A stretch of DNA of 19,178 bases, from positions 1 through 19,178 of the forward strand of contig JAZUKH010000241.1 of assembly GCA_045643185.1 (NCBI GenBank), given 5' to 3'. The stretch's first letter is position 1; each line of letters starts with the position of its first letter. Origin of the DNA: RGIG464 sp045643185 (lineage in GTDB: Bacteria; Myxococcota_A; Bradymonadia; UBA4248). The notes beneath the pieces were generated by a model. It had not been told where the DNA came from and did no database searches. It was given only the letters and a program-made list of their open reading frames with translations. Of the stretch, positions 15,692-19,178 are shown piece after piece. The position numbers and the translations under genes were made by a program.

Positions 15692-15779
15692 TAGCTCTAC
15701 CTTCTTCTCAAGCAGACGCGAGTTCGGATGCTTCGTCATGGAGGCGTTTTTCGCGAATTCGAGCATCAGCGCTTGTTTG
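15692..15779 (-). pseudogene. Partial second copy of an Rpn-type nuclease gene (about 90 bp)
   Basis: This stretch matches 15930-16022 of the neighbouring Rpn-like remnant almost base for base, except for an 18-bp in-frame gap between two TCGCGAA direct repeats. In the matching frame it reads DARIREKRLHDEASELASA and then TGA, where the neighbour has CGA. It is a dead fragment, either of a tandem duplication or of a second element of the same family. Confidence 0.75.
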
Positions 15780-15802
15780 GGCAAGATGATTCATTAGTAT
15801 TT

Positions 15803-16150
15803 TTATGCTTTATTGCAAAGTAACTGGAAATCCGTTTCGCTCATTTGCGCTTTTCGAGCAGCCGCATTTAGGGATAAATCTCCTTCTTTAAAAAGGTCGA
15901 TAAGCATTTTTAGTCCACCCTCTTTATTACCTTCTTCTCGAGCAGACGCGAGTTCGGATGCTTCGTCATGGAGGCGTTTTTCGCGAAGTCTGGCGGCTTC
16001 GCGAATTCGAGCATCACCGCTCATTTCACGAAGCACGTCAGCTGCTTTGTTTAATGTATTGTCATCTTTAAACATATCAAGCTCCTCCGGCTTTTTGACA
16101 TTCAAAAATTTGAGCCATGAAGCCATACGCTCCGCCAAATTCACAGAAAA
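15803..16150 (-). pseudogene. Rpn-family recombination-promoting nuclease / PD-(D/E)XK transposase, C-terminal remnant
   Basis: About 115 recognisable residues run from FSVNLAERMASWLKFLN to the stop. They match the C-terminal half of Rpn/PDDEXK_2 proteins: 'WLKFL', then a 'D-x-x-(L/I)-x-K-A-x-x-x-L' helix, a charged coiled segment (REKRLHDEASELASAREEG) and a final helix-turn-helix-like tail (SLNAAARKAQMSETDFQLL). Full-length members are about 280-310 aa with an N-terminal PD-(D/E)XK nuclease core, which is missing here. The open frame continues to an ATG at 16234, but the extra residues are encoded by a 40-bp palindrome and unrelated sequence. The gene was therefore cut where the palindrome now sits. 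Rpn proteins promote RecA-independent DNA exchange; this copy should be inactive. Confidence 0.75.
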
Positions 16151-16151
16151 T

Positions 16152-16191
16152 GTAGCCGTAGAGACGTGTCGCGACACGCCTCTACGGCTAC
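16152..16191. repeat. 40-bp near-perfect palindrome (GTAGAGACG family)
   Basis: Arms 16152-16171 and 16172-16191 pair with a single mismatch (A64/C79 in the last two digits), starting GTAGCCGTAGAG and ending CTCTACGGCTAC. It sits exactly at the point where homology of the Rpn remnant ends. Palindromes with a GTAGAGACG...CGTCTCTAC type sequence are widespread interspersed repeats in bacteria; that comparison is from memory. Confidence 0.85.
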
Positions 16192-16283
16192 GCGCATTCT
16201 GCCGGCGTATTAAGGATTCCAAAGGGGTCATCACTTTTACTTTGGCTCCTATCCGGCCTTAGTACGAGCCGCCCGGACCGGAC

Positions 16284-16320
16284 GCCGGTATAGACGCGCA
16301 GACAGCACGTCTCTACCGGC
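16284..16320. repeat. Imperfect palindrome related to the 16152-16191 element
   Basis: GCCGGTATAGACG (16284-16296) pairs with CGTCTCTACCGGC (16308-16320) with one mismatch, around an 11-base centre. It shares the TAGAGACG/CGTCTCTA core with the palindrome about 100 bases to the left but has different outer arms. Confidence 0.75.
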
Positions 16321-16336
16321 CATTCAATTTGGTGTA

Positions 16337-16401
16337 GGGCCCTGCCAGGCGAGGGGGTAGCGGCGTATTTCGCAACGCGAAATAGCCGCGTAGGGGGAGA
16401 C
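16337..16401 (-). repeat. 65-bp interspersed repeat, copy 3 (inverted)
   Basis: The reverse complement differs from copy 2 at one base (CCCCCTCGCC against CCCCTTCGCC). It lies 24 bases beyond the ftsA stop, the place where ftsZ usually begins. Hairpin core on the plus strand: GCGGC (16360-16364), bulged G, TATTTCGC, AAC, GCGAAATA, GCCGC (16385-16389). Confidence 0.92.
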
Positions 16402-16425
16402 TTCCCCCTTCTTATTTGAAAACGA

Positions 16426-17655
16426 TCACAGGATCGTGTGCAACCAATCGAGGAATTTTCCCCACAAACCTCTGCGTTTTCGATCGGCGATGGTGTATGA
16501 CTTGATGTCAGGCGGGTTGATGGCGTGCTGCAAGAGGCCGACGGCGGTGGAATATTTTGGATTTTGGATATTATCGACCATGCCGCCGATGTTGAATGGC
16601 ATGCCGCGACGGACGCTTTGTCCGAGGACCTGTGTGGCGAGTTCGTTGACGCCGTCCATGAGTGCGGTGCCGCCGGTGATGATGACGCCGCCGGTGATGT
16701 CGTTTAGGAAGCCGGCTTCTTCGATTTTGTCTTTGATGATCTCGAAGAGTTCTCGCACGCGTGGCTGGATGATGTGGGCGAGTGCCTGACGAGGCATTTT
16801 TCTGTTTGAACTTCCGCTTGGATCGGGGACGACGATGACTTCGTCGCTTCCGACGGCGGAGACCATGGCGCAACCGGACTGAATTTTGAGTGTCTCAGCG
16901 TCTGCGGTGCCGATGGTGAACGCGGACGAGATATCGGAAGTGATGTGTTCGCCGGCGATGTCGAGGACGTATGTGTAGACGAGGACGCCGTTTTTCCAGA
17001 TGGCGATGTCGGTGGTTCCGCGTCCGATGTCGATGAGGACGCATCCGAGTTCTTTTTCGCCGTCTTTGAGCAGGACTTCGCTTGCAGCGAGTGGCGAGAG
17101 AACGATGTCGTCGACTTCGAGGCCGCACCGGTTGCATGCGTCGACGATGGATTGTGCGGCGGTCGTGGCGCAGGTGACGATGTGAAGTGTGGCTTCGAGG
17201 CGCACGCCGGTTTGGCCGCGCGGTGTACGTGTCGCGTTGGTGCCGTCGATCTTGTATTCCTGGGCAATGACGTGAAGGAATCTGCGGTCGGGCGGAATCA
17301 CGACAGCGGTTGCGCTGTCGAGCACGGCGTCGATGTCCGGATCGCTGATCTGCGGTGAAGTAATGCGTGCAACGCCGTTTGAATTCATGCTTTTGACGTT
17401 GGAACCGCTGATCGAGGCCACGACGCTGGTCACTTCGTGGTTGCTCATGACTTCTGCGTCTTCAATGGCTTCGCGAATGCAGTCTGACACCGATTCGACG
17501 TTGCGGACGATGCCGCGTTCCATGCCCTTGGCCGGGCGCGTGCCCATACCTATGACGTTCAGACCGTCCGGTGTATTTTCACCAATAATTGCACAAATTT
17601 TGTTCGTGCCAATATCGAGTGCAACGATGAGACCGTCGTCTTTTTTGGAACCCAT
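16426..17655 (-). CDS. ftsA: Cell division protein FtsA
   Basis: This 409-aa actin-like ATPase anchors FtsZ filaments to the inner membrane and recruits late divisome proteins. Phosphate-1 motif ALDIGTNK is at 12-19, the FtsA-specific 1C subdomain follows from about 85, and HVIAQEYKIDG at about 128-138 matches the conserved HV(I/L)PQ-x-(Y/F)-x-(V/I)DG. Phosphate-2 CVLIDIGRGTTDIAIW is at 205-220 and the adenosine motif GVIITGGTALMDGV at about 323-336. A C-terminal amphipathic helix after RKRR (GLWGKFLDWLHTIL) is the membrane-targeting sequence. Length is typical (about 410-420). GGAGG lies ten bases before the ATG. It is 50 bases downstream of ftsQ in one operon. Oddly, no ftsZ follows: repeat copy 3 and a broken Rpn gene come next. 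Confidence 0.95.
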   Translation of the reverse strand: MGSKKDDGLIVALDIGTNKICAIIGENTPDGLNVIGMGTRPAKGMERGIVRNVESVSDCIREAIEDAEVMSNHEVTSVVASISGSNVKSMNSNGVARITSPQISDPDIDAVLDSATAVVIPPDRRFLHVIAQEYKIDGTNATRTPRGQTGVRLEATLHIVTCATTAAQSIVDACNRCGLEVDDIVLSPLAASEVLLKDGEKELGCVLIDIGRGTTDIAIWKNGVLVYTYVLDIAGEHITSDISSAFTIGTADAETLKIQSGCAMVSAVGSDEVIVVPDPSGSSNRKMPRQALAHIIQPRVRELFEIIKDKIEEAGFLNDITGGVIITGGTALMDGVNELATQVLGQSVRRGMPFNIGGMVDNIQNPKYSTAVGLLQHAINPPDIKSYTIADRKRRGLWGKFLDWLHTIL

Positions 17656-17705
17656 TTTTTTAGATCCTCCAACGTGTATTTTTGCGCCGAAACGGGGTAC
17701 GGCGT

Positions 17706-18506
17706 TTAGGTGTCTTGAGTCTGGCGATAAAGTGGTTTGACAATGATCTTATTAATATTGTCTTCAGCGTCGATGAGAATGTATTCGGCATCGACGTTTT
17801 TGGATTCGAGCAGGTCTTCGATGTCGAGCAGTCGTTCGATTCGTTCGTCGAAGCGGTCGTAGCCGAGACGGATCTCGGTGGTTGCGGTGTAGAGCACGTA
17901 TCCGACGGCATCCTCGTAGTGTACTTCTTCGATTTGATGCGGATAACCGAGCTCGTTGACTTTTTTGGCGATGTTGAATGCTTCGGTGACGATCTCCGGG
18001 TGTTCTGTGATCGGTCGATCGGTGCTGACGAGCGGCGGCATGATGTCATCGCTGCTGGCCCATGGTTTGATGACCTGACCATTTTCGTCAACGAAGAAGA
18101 GCTGCTTTTGGTTGACGATGCCGAGTGGTTTGTGTTCCTCGACGTCGATCTTGACCGTGTCTGGCAATTCGATGGTGACGTGAGCGGTTTTGATCCAAGG
18201 CAGTGTCTCGATGGTGGTGCGCAACGCGCGGACATCGAGCTCTGGCAGCGTGATGTCGTCGCGATCGAGGTCGGCCGCTTCGAGGATCTCGGCGTCAGAG
18301 GCACGCACGTTGCCTGAGATCAGAATGTTCTTGGGTTTGAACACGCCTTCGTCGACCTTTGACTGGTATAGCATCCACAGTCCGTAGATCGTTCCAAAGG
18401 CGAGGAGACAAGCGATGACGATGCTTGCGAGCGTCCAAAAGAGGCTTTTGAACGTCGTTTTATCGACCTGACCTTTGAGGCGTTTATTTTTTCTTTTCGA
18501 ACCCAT
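17706..18506 (-). CDS. ftsQ: Cell division protein FtsQ/DivIB
   Basis: This 266-aa bitopic inner-membrane protein of the FtsQLB divisome complex has a basic cytoplasmic tail (GSKRKNKRLKGQ) and a transmembrane helix at about 22-45 (LFWTLASIVIACLLAFGTIYGLW). A POTRA domain spans about 57-127 (FKPKNILISGNVRASDAEIL...LPWIKTAHVTIELPDTVKIDVEEHKPLGI) and an FtsQ beta domain follows to the end. The order POTRA then 'A-x-V-x-x-x-x-P-x-T-(V/I)-x-I-x-V-x-E-x-x-P' is diagnostic. The frame is open further upstream (to 18872), but that part overlaps the OmpA gene and reads as low-complexity; AAGGA lies seven bases before the ATG at 18506. The upstream gene is ompA-like, ended by a strong terminator, so ftsQA probably has its own promoter. 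Confidence 0.92.
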   Translation of the reverse strand: MGSKRKNKRLKGQVDKTTFKSLFWTLASIVIACLLAFGTIYGLWMLYQSKVDEGVFKPKNILISGNVRASDAEILEAADLDRDDITLPELDVRALRTTIETLPWIKTAHVTIELPDTVKIDVEEHKPLGIVNQKQLFFVDENGQVIKPWASSDDIMPPLVSTDRPITEHPEIVTEAFNIAKKVNELGYPHQIEEVHYEDAVGYVLYTATTEIRLGYDRFDERIERLLDIEDLLESKNVDAEYILIDAEDNINKIIVKPLYRQTQDT

Positions 18507-18552
18507 GACAGCATCCTTGCGCGTTCCGAAGCAGAACAGAAAAAGCGGCGAT

Positions 18553-18581
18553 ATTGTGCAATGAAATCGCAGTCGTGGCAA
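18553..18581 (-). promoter_or_regulatory. Candidate promoter for ftsQ-ftsA
   Basis: On the minus strand TTGCCA (18576-18581; 5/6 of the -35 consensus) is followed by a 17-base spacer and CACAAT (18553-18558; 4/6 of the -10 consensus). It lies between the ompA terminator and the ftsQ ATG, about 45 bases upstream of it, which is where a promoter would be needed. Confidence 0.42.
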
Positions 18582-18602
18582 ATTTCGGAGCCTTGTTTGG
18601 GG

Positions 18603-18636
18603 ACAAAAAAAGCGCAGCCACGTGCGTGACTGCGCT
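18603..18636 (-). terminator. Intrinsic terminator of the OmpA-like gene
   Basis: On the minus strand AGCGCAGTCAC pairs with GTGGCTGCGCT (one G-T pair) around GCAC, followed directly by TTTTTTTG. It separates the OmpA-like gene from ftsQ. Confidence 0.9.
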
Positions 18637-18647
18637 GAGTGAGTGGT

Positions 18648-18671
18648 AACGACGGCGATTAGGCCGTCGTT
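18648..18671. other. Hairpin just past the OmpA-like stop
   Basis: AACGACGGC (18648-18656) and GCCGTCGTT (18663-18671) form a perfect 9-bp stem with a 6-base loop, directly after the stop at 18676 and before the terminator. It has no T-run. It may protect the ompA mRNA 3' end. Confidence 0.55.
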
Positions 18672-18675
18672 GGGA

Positions 18676-19178
18676 TTAATCGGTGACGTGGACGTCGCCA
18701 GTTTCGCTGTCTTCAGGCAAGCCGAGAACGACGAATTCGACGCGTCGGTTGTTTTGACGGCCTTCGGCGGTGTCGTTGGTATCGATCGGTCGATCGGGGC
18801 CGTAACCGATGGCGTTGAGTCGTTCTGGTGCGACGCCGCGATCGACGAGGTACTTGCGCACGGACTTGGCACGATCGTCTGAGAGCTTCATGTTGCTCTT
18901 GTGTTTACCACGGCTGTCGGTGTGGCCTTCGACGGTGACGTTACCGATGTGCGGGTTGTCGATGAGGAGCTGGGCGACTTGGTTCAACAGATCGTAAGAT
19001 TCTTTTTTGATAACGGCCTTGGACGTTTCGAAGAAGACCTGTTCTTTAATGTTGATCTTACCATCTGCGAGCGCGACCTTGGCATCGGGGTCAGCATCGG
19101 GGCAGCCGTCATCATCCTCATAACCATTGATGGTTTCGGGGTTGTATGGGCACTTGTCGAGGTGATCATAGAGGCCGT
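18676..19178 (-). CDS. OmpA-family protein with TSP3-like calcium repeats (5' end outside the window)
   Basis: The minus-strand frame is open from the window edge to the stop, about 167 codons. It begins within a thrombospondin-3-type calcium-binding repeat: DHLDKCPYNPETINGYEDDD, then GCPDADPDA. An OmpA/MotB peptidoglycan-binding domain follows: INIKEQVFFETSKAVIKKES, then VTVEGHTDSRG, with LSDDRAKSVRKYLV, GYGPDRPIDTN and EGRQNNRRVEF. The Asp of GHTDSRG and the Arg of NRRVEF are the usual diaminopimelate contacts. A Glu/Asp/Thr tail ends the protein. Family members have an N-terminal outer-membrane barrel or lipid anchor and tie the outer membrane to the cell wall; here the anchor type is unseen. 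A short TTG-started ORF at 18987 is only part of this frame. Confidence 0.92.
   Translation of the reverse strand, partial: GLYDHLDKCPYNPETINGYEDDDGCPDADPDAKVALADGKINIKEQVFFETSKAVIKKESYDLLNQVAQLLIDNPHIGNVTVEGHTDSRGKHKSNMKLSDDRAKSVRKYLVDRGVAPERLNAIGYGPDRPIDTNDTAEGRQNNRRVEFVVLGLPEDSETGDVHVTD

Noticed and set aside
15590..15784. 64-codon ORF on the minus strand as a small gene
   Set aside because: It is an out-of-frame reading of the partial Rpn duplicate followed by unrelated sequence.
118..16401. CRISPR array
   Set aside because: The repeats are kilobases apart, in both orientations, without regular spacers and without cas genes.
18507..18872. N-terminal extension of FtsQ by 122 residues
   Set aside because: It runs through the ompA terminator and the ompA coding region, has low-complexity Ser/Thr/Pro content, and a good ribosome site precedes the ATG at 18506.

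Overview
The window looks like a chromosomal segment of a Gram-negative, outer-membrane-bearing bacterium. It encodes several predicted lipoproteins, a TonB-dependent outer-membrane receptor, an OmpA-type peptidoglycan-binding protein with thrombospondin-3-like calcium repeats, and the division proteins FtsQ and FtsA. Very Cys-rich secreted proteins, Sel1 repeats, Asp-box propellers and TSP3-OmpA fusions together are typical of Myxococcota/Bradymonadota-like (former deltaproteobacterial) genomes. That placement is an inference, since no rRNA or marker gene here settles it.

Layout. (1) 1-108 is the 3' end of an IS30-type transposase, followed at once by the first copy of a 65-bp interspersed repeat. 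(2) 217-3204 (minus) holds a secreted CBM48/esterase-D-like hydrolase followed by tilS, probably co-transcribed. (3) 3205-3607 is a divergent intergenic region with three structurally related hairpins and candidate promoters on both sides. (4) 3608-6714 (plus) holds a lipoprotein with two tandem DUF4352-like domains and then a TonB-dependent receptor; the lipoprotein's terminator lies inside the receptor's signal-peptide codons. (5) 6856-13070 (plus) is a tight two-gene operon: a 1318-aa bitopic membrane protein with an Asp-box propeller ectodomain, then a 747-aa secreted Sel1-repeat protein whose solenoid is interrupted by a 23-cysteine insert. (6) 13071-13243 is a convergent gap with repeat copy 2 and a terminator. 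(7) 13244-15388 (minus) is a 714-aa Cys-rich lipoprotein. (8) 15395-16425 is a region of decayed and mobile sequence: two remnants of an Rpn/PD-(D/E)XK-transposase gene, two long palindromes and repeat copy 3. (9) 16426-19178 (minus) holds an ompA-like gene (cut by the window end), then ftsQ and ftsA; no ftsZ follows ftsA.

How the genes fit together: most of the window is envelope biology. The housekeeping parts are tilS (tRNA-Ile2 lysidine modification), ftsQ-ftsA (divisome) and the OmpA-like protein (outer membrane to peptidoglycan tether). The accessory part is a set of extracytoplasmic proteins without catalytic annotation. The best candidate for an undescribed system is the 6856-13070 operon, a membrane-tethered propeller paired with a secreted Sel1/Cys-rich scaffold, possibly acting in envelope assembly or cell-surface interaction. 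The best candidate for undescribed non-coding structure is the family of bulged-G hairpins shared by the 65-bp repeat and the 3313-3429 array.
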